A DNA stretch of 51,869 nucleotides from Reclinomonas americana ATCC 50394 (GCA_048213135.1 PS015160.1:134250-186118), one strand, 5' to 3'. Numbered from the stretch's first letter, positions 24,472 to 36,216 are shown. The notes: generated by a model from the letters alone, not told the origin. Program-made: numbers and translations.

Positions 24472-24542
24472 TGCAATAAAGAGAGAAGGACAGATAGGTG
24501 TCCTATCGACGACCAAGGCGCGAGTTTCTCCGAGAGCGAAGC
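24472..24542. promoter_or_regulatory. 71-base divergent promoter with inverted repeat
   Basis: It separates the ATG of the Naa60-like gene (minus) from that of the S74 membrane protein (plus). It contains the perfect inverted repeat GATAGG-TGT-CCTATC at 24493-24507, a plausible factor-binding site. No TATA box is obvious. The 5' UTRs may overlap the neighbouring gene. Confidence 0.5.
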
Positions 24543-27500
24543 ATGGACGCGGCAACAGGAGGCGGTGCGTGTGTGCACACCTCTCTCTCCCTCACTCACC
24601 CTTTCATTCACACTCACTCTCTCTTGTGTGTTTATTTTCTTTCGATATCGTTGACAGTTGCGCGCGCCTCTCCCTCCCCGCCTGTATCGCCTCCGTCGCC
24701 GACTTTGGACGTGTCTGTGCGACAATGGCGACTGCGACCGCTCTCGCCACACACACCTGCCTCGTCGCCTCCTGCTGGCCATGGAGTGCCGAACAATCAT
24801 CAGCACTCGTCTGGTGAGGAAGACGACGACGAGGATGAGTCATCCTCCTCGTCGCCGGGCATCCGCGAGGAGTACCGCGGAGCGCGTGCTGGTAAGGACG
24901 TGCTTACGCCTCCACGACCGGTGTCGTCGTCCAAGTCGAATCAGCGACTGGCGCGGCGACTGGCGGCGCTCATGCCGCGACCACTGCGTCCGCCGAGCTC
25001 TCCAGCCGCCTATCAGAACAAGAGAGGAGGCGGGTCGCCTGTGCCGGCGGTGGAGGCCGATGCAGTGTCGCTGGGCGTGGGTAGCGATGCCAGCCTGGCG
25101 CCTGTCGTGGCTCCGTTTCCGGGCATTCGACCGGCGACGGTCTTGCACTGGGATTTGGGAGAAGAGAATGGCGAGGAGGGCGAAGGAGCGGCAGTGGAGG
25201 ATGTCGTAATGCGGTCGCCGCCGCGTGCTGCTGGGGTGGCGGTGGGTGCGGCGAAGCACTCGGAGAGTGAGGTGTTGTGGCGTCGTGTGTTGGCTGCTTT
25301 CGGAGTGCGGCAGCGGCACAAGCAAGACACGGCGGCGGCGGTGCTTGTGGTGGTGCATTTGGCCATTATGTGGGCGCTGTTCATTATTGCTGTGTACCTG
25401 CTGGCACGCCCCACAGTCGCCTATCAGACGCTGCAGGTCACCGGTGAGTTTGGTTGACGGAATCGGTTTTCTTGTGAGGAATGCTGATCGGCGTGCGTTG
25501 CAGGTTCGGCGGCGTTGCCACAGACCACCATCATAGAGACGGTATCGATCACGTCAACACAAGCGGGACGTGCCGCCGAGGTTGTTATTGCCTCGCCGAC
25601 GCAAGCATCGCTGGGGTTCGATGGAGGTGGCGTGGCGCGTGGCACGGGGTTTCGGGTCGGCGCCGACAACGCCACCACGCTCTCCATCTCCCTTGCCACT
25701 GCTCCGCTGCTGCAACTGAAGCCGCGCACATCACTCAACGTCTTGTCGCTTCCACCAGTGTCGCGGAGGTTTGTTGCGAGCCCGCTTACGCGCGCGCTTG
25801 ATGCGTGAGCATCCACACTTAAATATCGCCTTTCCGCAGACTGCTGCAGCAAGACACCTCCGAATCATCGTTCCACATCCTTACAAACTCTGTACTCCTC
25901 GGTAACTCCACCTCGAGTGACGTGTACATGACGCGCCTGGAGTCCACGACTGGAACTGCCGGACGACTCATCTTGGCTGGACAGTCGGTGCCGGTGAGTC
26001 AGTGGTCGACCACGTGCGCAACCCCGTGCAACTGCTCACCTGCCCGCGTCGTGTACACAGAGCACCACCGCCGCGACTGGAGGCCGCATACTGCTGGTTG
26101 CGGGTGCCGGCAATCCTGGCGGCGACGTCGCCATTCAAGGAGGCTCAGGTGTGCAGCCGGGCCTATGTGTGGTGGGCTGTTGTCGAGGCTGATTGTGACA
26201 AAAATAATGTTGTCGAGCAGCGCAAACGTCTTCCACGGGCGGCAACGTATTCATCGCGGCCGGCAACGCAGGAGAGGCTCCCAACTCATCGGGCCTCGTG
26301 CAAGTGCACGGCACCAAGTTGCAGATCCGACCGCCGGGCAGGACCAACGAGAGCGGTGGCAACGGCGAAATTCAGATCGGCACACGTGCAGACCTCGGTG
26401 ATGTTGCGTGATTGGAGGGCAGTTCTCGGTCAGCGCCGCCTCTCACAGCTCTGACATCCTGCCATGCACTGCAGTGGATTACCTTGCGAGCGGATCCGCT
26501 TGCGTTCACGCTTCTTGACACGCTGTCGCGCACTATTGTTCGCTTTCCCGTCACTGGTCCATTCGACTTTGACCGTGAACTGTCGGTGAGGACGCGGCTC
26601 GGAGTCACCTCATCGGCGCCCGGCGGAGCCGCTCTCGTGTACGCCACTTCAAGCGGTGGCGGTTGCGTCTATTCTTTCCATACATCGTGAGGTGGGCCAC
26701 GCTGGTGCTTATCAATCCGTGGCACACAGATGGACTCGCACGCATGGTGCTGTCGGTCGACTCCAACAGTGTGGAGCTGGTTCGTGAGCCTTTGTGAGAG
26801 GTTGCTTGATCACGCATTCTCTTATTGCTTGTTGTGCTGTTTCCTGCGCAGCGGGTTAGCCAGAGCGCGACAACGGACACCGTCCTGTCCACCTCCAGCT
26901 CTAATCTTCGTGTCGTACCGAAGACTGGCTTCTCGACCGTGGTCGACAGCCCACTTTTCGTCACTCAGTCTGCGTCGGTGACCGGTCTTGTGACTGGCGG
27001 CAGCTTCACTACAGCCGGCACGGCGTCGGTCGCTGGTCTAATTACTGGAGGCAGCGTGACGACGACCGGCAGTGTGCAGAGTGGTACAGTTAGCTCGTCT
27101 GGCTTGATCAGCGGCGGCAGCATCACGACGGTTGGCTCCGTGCAGTCAGGCACTGTCAGCTCGTCTGGCTTNNNNNNNNNNNNNNNNNNNNNNNNNNNNN
27201 NNNNNNNNNNNNNNNNNNNNNNNNNNNNNNNNNNNNNNNNNNNNNNNNNNNNNNNNNNNNNNNNNNNNNNNNNNNNNNNNNNNNNNNNNNNNNNNNNNNN
27301 NNNNNNNNNNNNNNNNNNNNNNNNNNNNNNNNNNNNNNNNNNNNNNNNNNNNNNNNNNNNNNNNNNNNNNNNNNNNNNNNNNNNNNNNNNNNNNNNNNNN
27401 NNGTTGGCAGCATGCAATCCGGTACTGTTAGCTCTTCCGGGTTGATCAGCGGCGGCAGTGTGACGACTGTTGGCAGTGTCCAGTCTGGCACTGTTAGTTC

Positions 27501-30500
27501 AGCAGGATTGATCAGTGGTGGCAGTGTGACGACGGTTGGCTCCGTGCAGTCTGGGACTGTATCTTCCAGCGGCCTGATCAGTGGCGGCAGCGTCACGACA
27601 GCCGGCTCGATCGAGAGTCTGACGTTGAGCTCAAGTGGCTTGATCAGCGGTGGAAGTGTAACTACGGTCGGCAGCGTGCAATCTGGCACTGTTAGTTCGA
27701 GTGGCTTGATCAGCGGCGGCAGCGTGACGACGGTTGGAAGTCTGCAGTCGGGCACTGTCAGCTCGTCTGGTTTGATCAGCGGCGGCAGCGTGACGACGGT
27801 TGGAAGTCTGCAGTCGGGCACTGTCAGCTCGTCTGGTTTGATCAGTGGCGGCAGCGTCACGACAGCCGGTTCGATCGAGAGTCTGACGTTGAGCTCAAGT
27901 GGCTTGATCAGCGGTGGAAGTGTAACTACGGTCGGCAGCATGCAATCTGGCACTGTTAGTTCGAGTGGCCTGATCAGCGGCGGCAGCGTGACGACGGTTG
28001 GAAGTCTGCAGTCGGGCACTGTCAGCTCATCCGGGTTGATCAGCGGCGGCAGCGTCACGACAGCCGGTTCGATCGAGAGTCTGACTTTGAGCTCATTTGG
28101 CTTGATCAGCGGCGGTAGTGTGACGACGGTTGGCAGCATACAGTCTGGCACCGTGAGCTCCTCTGGCTTGATCAGTGGCGGCAGTGTAACTACTGTTGGT
28201 AGTCTTCAGTCGGGCACTGTTAGTTCGAGTGGCCTGATCAGCGGCGGCAGTGTGACGACGGTTGGTAGCATGCAGTCCGGCACTGTGAGCTCAAGTGGTT
28301 TGATCAGTGGTGGAAGTGTGACGACAGCCGGTTCGATCGAGAGCCTGACGTTGAGCTCGAGTGGCTTGATCAGCGGCGGCAGTGTGACGACGGTCGGCAG
28401 CATGCAGTCGGGCACGGTCAGCTCGTCTGGTTTGATCAGCGGCGGAAGTGTGACGACGGTCGGCAGTCTTCAGTCTGGCACTGTATCTTCCAGCGGCCTG
28501 ATCAGTGGCGGCAGCGTCACGACAGCCGGCTCGATCGAGAGTCTGACGTTGAGCTCAAGTGGCCTGATCAGCGGCGGAAGTGTAACTACTGTTGGTAGTC
28601 TTCAGTCGGGCACTGTTAGTTCCAGTGGCTTGATCAGCGGCGGCAGTGTGACAACGGTCGGCAGTCTTCAGTCGGGCACGGTGTCCTCCAGCGGCCTAAT
28701 CAGCGGCGGCAGCGTCACCACGGCCGGCTCGATCGAGAGTCTGACGTTGAGCTCAAGTGGCTTGATCAGCGGCGGCAGCGTGACGACGGTTGGAAGTCTT
28801 CAGTCGGGCACGGTGTCTTCCAGTGGCCTGATCAGCGGCGGCAGTGTGACCACGGTCGGCAGTATGCAATCTGGCACTGTCAGCTCGTCTGGCTTGATCA
28901 GCGGTGGTAGTGTGACGACAGCGGGCTCGATCGAGAGTCTGACATTGAGCTCTTCTGGCTTGATCAGCGGCGGCAGCGTGACGACGGTCGGCAGTCTTCA
29001 GTCGGGCACGGTGTCCTCCAGCGGCCTGATCAGCGGCGGAAGTGTCACGACAGCAGGTTCGATCGAGAGTCTGACGTTGAGCTCTAGTGGCTTGATCAGC
29101 GGCGGCAGTGTGACGACGGTCGGCAGCATGCAGTCTGGTACCGTCAGCACCTCTGGCTTGATCAGCGGCGGCAGTGTAACTACTGTTGGTAGTCTGCAGT
29201 CGGGCACGGTGTCCTCCAGCGGCCTAATCAGCGGCGGCAGCGTCACCACGGCCGGCTCGATCGAGAGTCTGACGTTGAGCTCATCTGGCTTGATCAGCGG
29301 CGGCAGTGTGACAACGGTCGGCAGTCTTCAGTCGGGCACGGTGTCTTCCAGTGGCTTGATCAGTGGTGGAAGTGTGACCACTGCTGGTTCGATCGAGAGT
29401 CTTACTTTGAGCTCATCTGGCTTGATCAGCGGCGGCAGCGTGACGACGGTCGGCAGCATGCAGTCTGGCACTGTCAGTTCGTCTGGTTTGATTAGTGGCG
29501 GCAGTGTGACGACGGTCGGCAGTCTTCAGTCGGGCACCATCAGTTCATCTGGTCTGATCAGTGGCGGTAGTATCACGACAGCCGGCTCGATTGAGATGGT
29601 TTCTGTGAGCACCAGTGGCCTCATTAGTGGCGGCAGTGTGACAACGGTTGGCAGCATGCAATCTGGCACTGTTAGTTCATCTGGGTTGATCAGCGGTGGC
29701 AGTGTGACGACAGCCGGTTCGATCGAGAGTCTGACGTTGAGCTCGAGTGGCTTGATCAGTGGCGGCAGCGTGACGACGGTCGGCAGCATGCAATCTGGAA
29801 CTGTCAGTTCGTCTGGTTTGATCAGTGGCGGCAGTGTGACGACGGTCGGCAGTCTTCAGTCTGGCACTGTTAGTTCCAGTGGCCTCATCAGCGGCGGCAG
29901 TGTGACGACGGTCGGCAGCTTGCAGTCGGGCACCATCAGTTCATCCGGTTTGATCAGCGGCGGCAGTATCACGACAGCCGGCTCGATTGAGATGGTTTCT
30001 GTGAGCACCAGTGGCCTCATTAGCGGTGGTAGCATCACAACAGCCGGTGCAATTGAGAGTCTGACAGTGAGTTCCAGCGGCCTCATCAGTGGCGGCAGCA
30101 TCACGACGGCGGGCTCGATTGAGAGTCTCACATTGAGCTCGAGTGGCTTGATCAGCGGCGGCAGTGTGACGACGGTCGGCAGCCTGCAGTCTGGCACTGT
30201 CAGCTCAAGTGGTCTGGTCAGTGGTGGTAGCCTGTCGTCGGCGGGCACCATTGTGTCGTCGAACTTGGTAGGTGCACAGCGTCTGCAACTGGCCTCGGAT
30301 GACACTGACCGCACGATGGAGATTTCGTCGGGATTCGCGCTGCTGCAGTACGTCGAAGGCAGCATGGCGGCAAATGACAGGGTTTGTTCTCTTTTGCTGT
30401 TTCTTCTGCGTTGGAGAAAGAAAGCTGACGATGTGTTGTGTGTGTGTGTTTGGCGACACACAGCTGTATCTCCTCTCCGGGCACGGCGCGTACTCGGAGA

Positions 30501-31126
30501 TCACGCTCAACATGGTTTCGTGACCTCGTCCACCCACCGACAACCTACGGCGCCAATCTTTTCTCACCCCTTGGAGTGTGCGTGTACAATGCAGTCTCCA
30601 AGTTCCATGCCGTCGGATGCCGCTCTGAAAACCAATGTGAAACGCATCGAGGGAGCCCTCGAATCGACGCTGCGTCTGACCGGGCGCACATTCACCTGGA
30701 ATGAGGTCCGCCATAGTTGTCGTTCCATCCGCATCCCGCAGCTCTCTCACGTTGGCTTGCAGGCCGCGGCATCACTGGGCTTCGTGCCCGGCACCGAATC
30801 CCTCGGTTTCGTCGCACAGGAAATCGAAGAGCACTTGCCTCTCCTCGTGGAGAGCCGTAGTCGTCCCAATGGACTGGTGAGAACATGAGACAAGCATATC
30901 GCATACGCTCTTGGCGTGACACTCACAACTCCTCCTTGCGCAGACTGTGAAGCAGGTCGCCTACGCCCAACTGGTAGCTGTGCTGGTGGAGGCCATCAAA
31001 GAGCAGCAAGTGATCATTGATGACTTGCGCAGCCGCCTGCAGGAGCGCGAGCGCGCAGAAGCGTCGATCCTCGATCGACTGACCACAATAGAGCAAGCGC
31101 TACGTGCGCTCCGCGAACCGCTCTGA
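24543..31126 (+). CDS. Giant type II membrane protein with beta-repeat stalk and C-terminal peptidase S74 (intramolecular chaperone) domain
   Basis: Starts at ATG 24543 (MDAATGG) and joins in frame through a 22-base exon to exon 24658-25443. Residues 1 to about 230 are acidic, proline-rich and disordered. One transmembrane helix follows (VLVVVHLAIMWALFIIAVYL), with no signal peptide, so a type II topology is inferred. Outside come linker exons with glycine-rich tail-fibre-like blocks (GGRILLVAGAGNPGGDVAIQ, GGNVFIAAGNAG), then a long array of 22-residue repeats (26980-30207). The C-terminus has SDAALKTNVKRIEGALE, LTGRTFTWNE, LGFVAQEIEEHLPLLVE, VAYAQLVAVLVEAIKEQQ and a final coiled coil, ending at TGA 31124-31126. 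That is the peptidase S74/ICA domain of phage tail spikes and MYRF, which trimerises and self-cleaves at the Ser of SD..LK. No NDT80 DNA-binding domain is visible, so it is not a plain MYRF. A surface adhesin or shaft role is inferred. The gap at 27172-27402 hides repeats. Confidence 0.85.
26980..30207 (+). repeat. 66-base coding tandem repeat (22-residue units)
   Basis: After the gap, 42 consecutive units of exactly 66 bases run from 27436 to 30207. The consensus is SGLISGGSVTT plus VGSLQSGTVSS or AGSIESLTLSS. About two diverged units and part of a third precede the gap. Each unit splits into two 11-residue halves with a shared x-G-x-[IL]-x-[SG]-x-[ST]-[VL]-[ST]-[ST] pattern. Length never varies although codons do, showing selection on the protein. 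Edges are frayed: the first unit is shorter and the last changes to SGLVSGGSLSSAGTIVSSNL. Confidence 0.97.
27172..27402. other. Assembly gap (231 N) inside the repeat array
   Basis: Coding on the left is in a different frame from coding on the right for the stated gap length. The 66-base period would need 223 or 289 missing bases, not 231, so the size is an estimate or an unknown number of units is missing. Confidence 0.98.
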
Positions 31127-31205
31127 TGAGGAGCAACAACACAATGCCGGTCCAGACACAAGAAAATTCCCTAATTTTTATAAAAGCTGTTGTAGTTTAG
31201 TTTCA

Positions 31206-34200
31206 TCAACATGTGCGCCACTGCGCAATCCTCCAGTCAGCCACTGAAAACGATGCAACGAAAACCCACTCAGTCAATAGTGCAACGACGCAACAGTGTG
31301 TGTTCCCAGATTTCCGATGCACCGTAGTCAGCACCGACAGCAGCATGTGATGACCGTGTCGGAAGGCCTTGGAGATGCGCTGATGCTCCAACTCGAGCAG
31401 GTCGAGACCGGAGCTCGTCCCATTCTCTGCGTACCGTACGATCACTGAGAATGAGACCATTGACTTTCATGCAACGCAGCACACAAAGTCCTCACCGGCA
31501 AGCTCGCGAAACTGCAGTTCCCGCTGCCGCACCTCGACAGCGAGATCCAGTATCATGACAATGGTCGTCATGAGGCGAGAGGCCTGCGTGTGGACAACGG
31601 CGGTCAGAGATGCGCGTGGACAAACGACGGCTTGTGCGGTGCAACTCACCTTTTCTTGCAGGAGGCAGCGATGCCCGATTCGCTTCACATACTCGTCGTG
31701 CGCCTGCCGAATCTCATGGAGATTGAGAGTGGAGGCCGTGCTGAGGCGTTCCTGCAGCTCCAGCCACGACGTCTCCAGCACACGTGACATTACGTAGTCG
31801 TGCAGCGTGACGACAAAATGCAGCATCTCTGACCGCAGCAGCTGGAATTTGTGCACAAGCACGTGTCTCGTGGTAAGCGGATGACACGTGCTACCCTCCA
31901 GCACGTACTGCCAGATCATCGAGTGTGAGCGTGGCGAATTGCACAAACACGCAAATACACAAGAGGTGTCACGGACCTTGGCCAGCTTCAGCTGCAACAG
32001 GAAGGTGAACACGGTGCGATAAATCGACAGCGTGTCGTCGCGAATGACCAAATTGAGAGGCCACCCGACCTACACGAGAAGGAGTGAGCATCGTGTGCGA
32101 AGAGTAGAATCTGCTCTGTAAACAATCACCTGAAACTCGATGTGGTACCGCCGCAGCTTCTTCATCACCGTGTCTGGAATGCCGCCAGCTACCGATGGCG
32201 CGGCAACTTCGCGCGCGTCTCCGTCGGGGACGAGTGGAAGAACTCCAAAATGGATACGCTCCACCATTTCACGTGTGGTCGGACAGCCGCGCAACACCTC
32301 ACGCAACGACGAGTCTCCCTCCAGTGCGTCCACCCAATCGGGATCGGCCATGAGCTGCAGTCATGCACGCAAGCACTCGTGAGTGACGGCGCTCGTACAC
32401 TGCACACACTGGGAAAAAACATCCAACGCAACTCGCTCAAAGACCACTTGGCAGAATTCGTGCATGACGTCGCCTTGGCCCATGAAGAACACAGCCTTCA
32501 GCTCTCGCAGGCGCTGCAGGAGGCCGCATTTCTCAAACAGCAGGCGATTCAGGTAGGGTGCCACTGTCTGGCACTGGTGCCGAATGTGCGACAGCAGCGT
32601 ATCACGCAGCAGCACACTGAACGGGATGCGGCTGACCACGGTGGCGTCTGTTGGAAGAAAAGAAAAATCGGTGGGATGATGTCGATAAAAATGCTTCAGC
32701 AAACAACCTCACTCGCACCATCCGCAGAGAGTGCGACGCGTCGCCGAGGTGCCAGTATTGCATCCAGAGCCGGAAGTGCGAACACGGGGGCCGAATCGAG
32801 AAAGTCGGAATCCACAGAGATGGCATCCATGGCCTCTGCATGCACAGAAGTGAGTCACATTGCCGCAGCGCATGTGCGTGTGTGCGCCATTTGCTCGCCG
32901 CACCAGCCGTGAAAAACGTTCTAGACTCGTCCTCCGACTCTGCCGCCAGTGCTGACGGCCGCCAATCGTGATCACCAAAGAGATCGTCGGCCGCCGAGAG
33001 GACATGCCGTCTGCACAACGCTCAGCCATCAGGGGCCCACCAACAGTAATTCTGAATCCATTGACAAACCGTGCTGTTGGAGTCTTGCCAGTCTGCTGCA
33101 GTGGTCCGCGACCGCGCTCTGCGACGCGAACAGAGTGGTCAAACAACGCTGACTTTCACATCAAGGAAGGCGAACAACAGCGGTACGAAACTGACAGCCG
33201 TAAAGAATGTGGGTGCGCGCGCAGACACTCGGTGGCCGCACGTCACCGCAATCGAATCGGCAAACAGCGCGTGCAGTGGCTCACGCCGCAGCAACGTAGA
33301 AATGCTGCCGGACGACAGCAACTTGCTCTCCTGAGAAACGAGTCGCCGCCTCTGTCGTGAGTGTCCGTGTAGGCAGCGGGGCGATAGTGAGAATGGTTTC
33401 GTACCTTCTCAATGTACATGATGAGATTGATGGACTTGCCAGCCAGCAGAATATCTTGCACCAGTTCCCGCAGAAACGACGGCACTAACAGCTCTTCTGC
33501 TGGCACAGAAATCGACAAGTATTTGTTAAGCACATCACCACGCACCACGTTAGTTATAACCTCACCGTTTCGACGACGACTGTCATCGCTGGGGACCGTG
33601 CGTAGACGGAAAGCTGACACGAATCCCTCGTACGACTCCACACGCACGCCAGGTGTCCTGTGTGCTCGTGAATGACGTGTCTTACAGAGGTGGTCTCCCA
33701 GTCGGCATCACACACCGTGCAATCATGAACTCGTCAAAGGCGTCGTTGAGAATGCCCTCATACAGCCACGAATCCAGCATGTCGAGAAGCGGATTCACGG
33801 CATCACAAAAGAGCTCAACGACCAGACCATAAGCATCCGGTGTCAGATTCAGCTGCGTCTGACACACGTAATTGTACCTGATCCACGAAACGCATGAGCA
33901 GTGAGGGAGACGAGGTGCGTAGGCTCCTCAGCAAGCGACCGTCAAGCACGCAACAGCAACGACAGAATGCGGGAGGCACTCGCTGCACGCGACTGGTCCG
34001 GCTCCAGAGGTCTCACAAACGCGAGGACATCGTGCACCAAGTCGAGTGGTCGAACCGCCGCGCGAACCTCGTTCTCCACAGCCAGCACTGTGACTCGACG
34101 AAGTCCTGTGAAGCGAGCGGCGATGGGTGAACGTGGTTTCTCACAAGCAATCGCCTTCAACAAATTCTCTCACCTCGCAGACGAACTAATCTCGGCGACT

Positions 34201-36136
34201 GCAACAACGGGGCCAGCACCGGATGTGTGGCACGTACGTGTGGCGCGTCGACGTGCAGCATGATTTCTGCTGCCCGCTCAATCTCCGAAATGTGCGTCTC
34301 GAACTCGACGAGATGCCGCTTGATGGCGTGCGCCAGCGCCTGATGCACCTGTGTCATCACCGCGGCCAGCTCCTCCACATTTTCGACCCGCTCCGGACGA
34401 CACCCTGCCAGTTCGACTCTGTGTGTGCAAACAGCGGTGAGGGGGAAAGCGAGAGAAGGAAACGAAGGTGACACAATTCGTCGCACCTTTCCACAAAGTT
34501 ACGCAAACTCACAACCGTATTGGCAGCGCGACAAACCATCGCCAACACAGCCTCCGAGGCTGCCGCCGTGATGCCGGCAAGGCGAATGTGACCTCGTGGC
34601 TGTACAATAGGAAGCACGGGGTCAGCTGTCATGTCTACAGAGTATGAAAAGAGCAGCCAGTGCGACGGAGACCTCCAGCATGCCAGAATCCGGCCGACAC
34701 AAGAATAGACCCGATGGCACACCGTGCAGTGCGTGCAGTAGCTCTCGCACAACACCGTGCTCATTCTCAAACACCACGCCACCCGGTTGCGCCACGACAA
34801 ACGGGGCCAACTGTGCCTGTCGCTCGTACATGTCATCGACAGTCGGTGGTGCTGTGCGTGTGGCGACGGAGTGAGTCGCCAACAGAGTGGATAACTCGCA
34901 ATGCACATGCATCTCTCCACACCTTGCCCAAGGGACGTCACGGAGGTGGTCGTCGTTGTCGTCGTTGTGGATGTCCGCGGCCGCAGCACCTCAGTCTGTC
35001 GACTCTCAAAGCGCTCCAGCCACTCCCGCTCCTCCTCCGTCTCCGGCTCGTCGACGTCGAGACACTCGGCCGGCGTGTCGTCGTCTGGCGTCTCCAGCAA
35101 TCCGCCCTCGCCTCGTGTTGTGCCTGTCTCTGACGGCCACGAATCCGCTGCGGCCGATATTGCACCACGATCGCCGGCACCTTTCCTCCTCTTGGCCTCG
35201 TTCGCCCGCCGCTCATTCGAATCCTCGTCATCCGTTCCCGACGCAGACGAGGCGCTGGAGAGCGAGTCGTCGTCCTCGTCTTCGACCAACTCGTCTTCCC
35301 ACTCGTGCAGTTCCAACCAGGCACTGTGTGGTAATTAGATCTCACGAATAATGCGGCGTGCGACGACGCAAGAGGACGCACACGCTTGGTTCCTCGTCCT
35401 CGTCTTCATCGTCCTCCAGGAAGTGATCAGTGGCCGGCGCTGGCAGCTGCGGAGCATTGCAGGGAGCGAAACTCAACAAACGAGCGACACAACAACGCAG
35501 GCGGCACGTCGAACCTGTCGCTGCAGCATGGCCTGCACGTCGTACGCTGCCCACTCGTAATCATCGGTGCCCTCCAGCGGCGACGTAGACAGCAGCAGCA
35601 GCACAGAGAGGATCGCGTGATTCGTCTCCTGTGCCAGCACAGAATCAGCAGAGGCCGCAGGGGAACGAGACAGAGTGTGATGAGAAGAGGAGCCCAACCG
35701 CTTCCTCGTGGTTCCACCGAAGCGAGAGGAATCGCTGCACAAGGGCCTCCAGAGCCTTGGCTTTGTGCATCTGCGAGTTCACGCGAAGCTTTGCCGCCAG
35801 CCTAACGCGTGCACGTCAGAGCGAACAGAGAAGAGACTTGTCGATCCATCCATCACACACACACACCCTTGCAGAGTCCTCTCCACGACCTTGGTGTCGA
35901 CATCCAAGAACGAGTGCTGACACAGCGAATCCACAGTAAACTCAAACGCGCGTCGACGATCGTCCTCGCTCATCTCATCCACCTGTGCGCGCAAAGAGTG
36001 AGCGAGCCAAACTGCTGCCGCTGATCACACCCATTGTGGTGGTGGTGTACACAACAGGCAGGAGGCATTGTGTAAGCCGAAGCGCGAGGTCCTCCACGCG
36101 TCGCTGTCGACGCACGGCGAAACGCGACGTGGCCAT
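31206..36136 (-). CDS. TUBGCP5: Gamma-tubulin complex component 5 (GCP5)
   Basis: About 17 exons read leftward from ATG 36134-36136 (MATSRFAVRRQRRVEDLALR). Landmarks in order: AFEFTVDSLCQHSFLDVDTK, NHAILSVLLLLSTSPLEGTD followed by DYEWAAYD, an acidic insert with AWLELHEWEDE, WLYEGILNDAFDEFMIARC, ELVQDILLAGKSINLIMYIE, EPLHALFADSI, FSVLLRDTLLSHIRHQ, LKAVFFMGQGDVMHEFCQVV, WPLNLVIRDDTLSIYRTVFT, FLLQLKLAKV, RSEMLHFVVTLHDYVMSRVL and HDEYVKRIGHRCLLQEK. The order and the N-terminal features match GCP5 better than GCP2, 3, 4 or 6. Known role: a component of the gamma-tubulin ring complex that templates microtubules at centrosomes or basal bodies. The last exon and exact stop (31206-31274) are uncertain because two frames are possible there. 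It diverges from the TraB gene across 80 bases and converges on the S74 gene. Confidence 0.87.
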
Positions 36137-36216
36137 CTCGCTGGGAGAGAGTGAGAGTGAGGAAAAGCGCGCGAAAATGAATTGCGATTGTATCTGTCCA
36201 TTGTGTAAGGTTTGAG
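36137..36216. promoter_or_regulatory. 80-base divergent promoter (GCP5 / TraB gene)
   Basis: It lies between the two start codons. It is GA-rich, with an 8-base match to the E2F consensus (GCGCGAAA) at 36169-36176. A single 8-mer match is weak evidence. No TATA box is seen. Confidence 0.4.

Noticed and set aside
24299-24542. Possible plus-strand exon upstream of the S74 protein start
   Set aside because: The same bases on the minus strand encode the N-terminus of the Naa60-like protein, and the plus frame lacks a start and any family signal.
22995-24817. Plus-strand frames rich in Ser-Leu and Thr-His-Ser through CT/ACTC tracts
   Set aside because: Translated microsatellite plus N. The stretch is intron 1 of the minus-strand Naa60-like gene.
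27436-30207. Regular direct repeats that could suggest a CRISPR array or centromeric satellite
   Set aside because: There are no unique spacers, the period is a constant 66 bases in frame, and synonymous changes dominate. It is a coding repeat.
27156-30461. Long open frames on the minus strand across the repeat array (units reading TVVTLPPLIKPLEL)
   Set aside because: They mirror the plus-strand 66-base repeat. The plus frame is the one that joins to the membrane and S74 exons.
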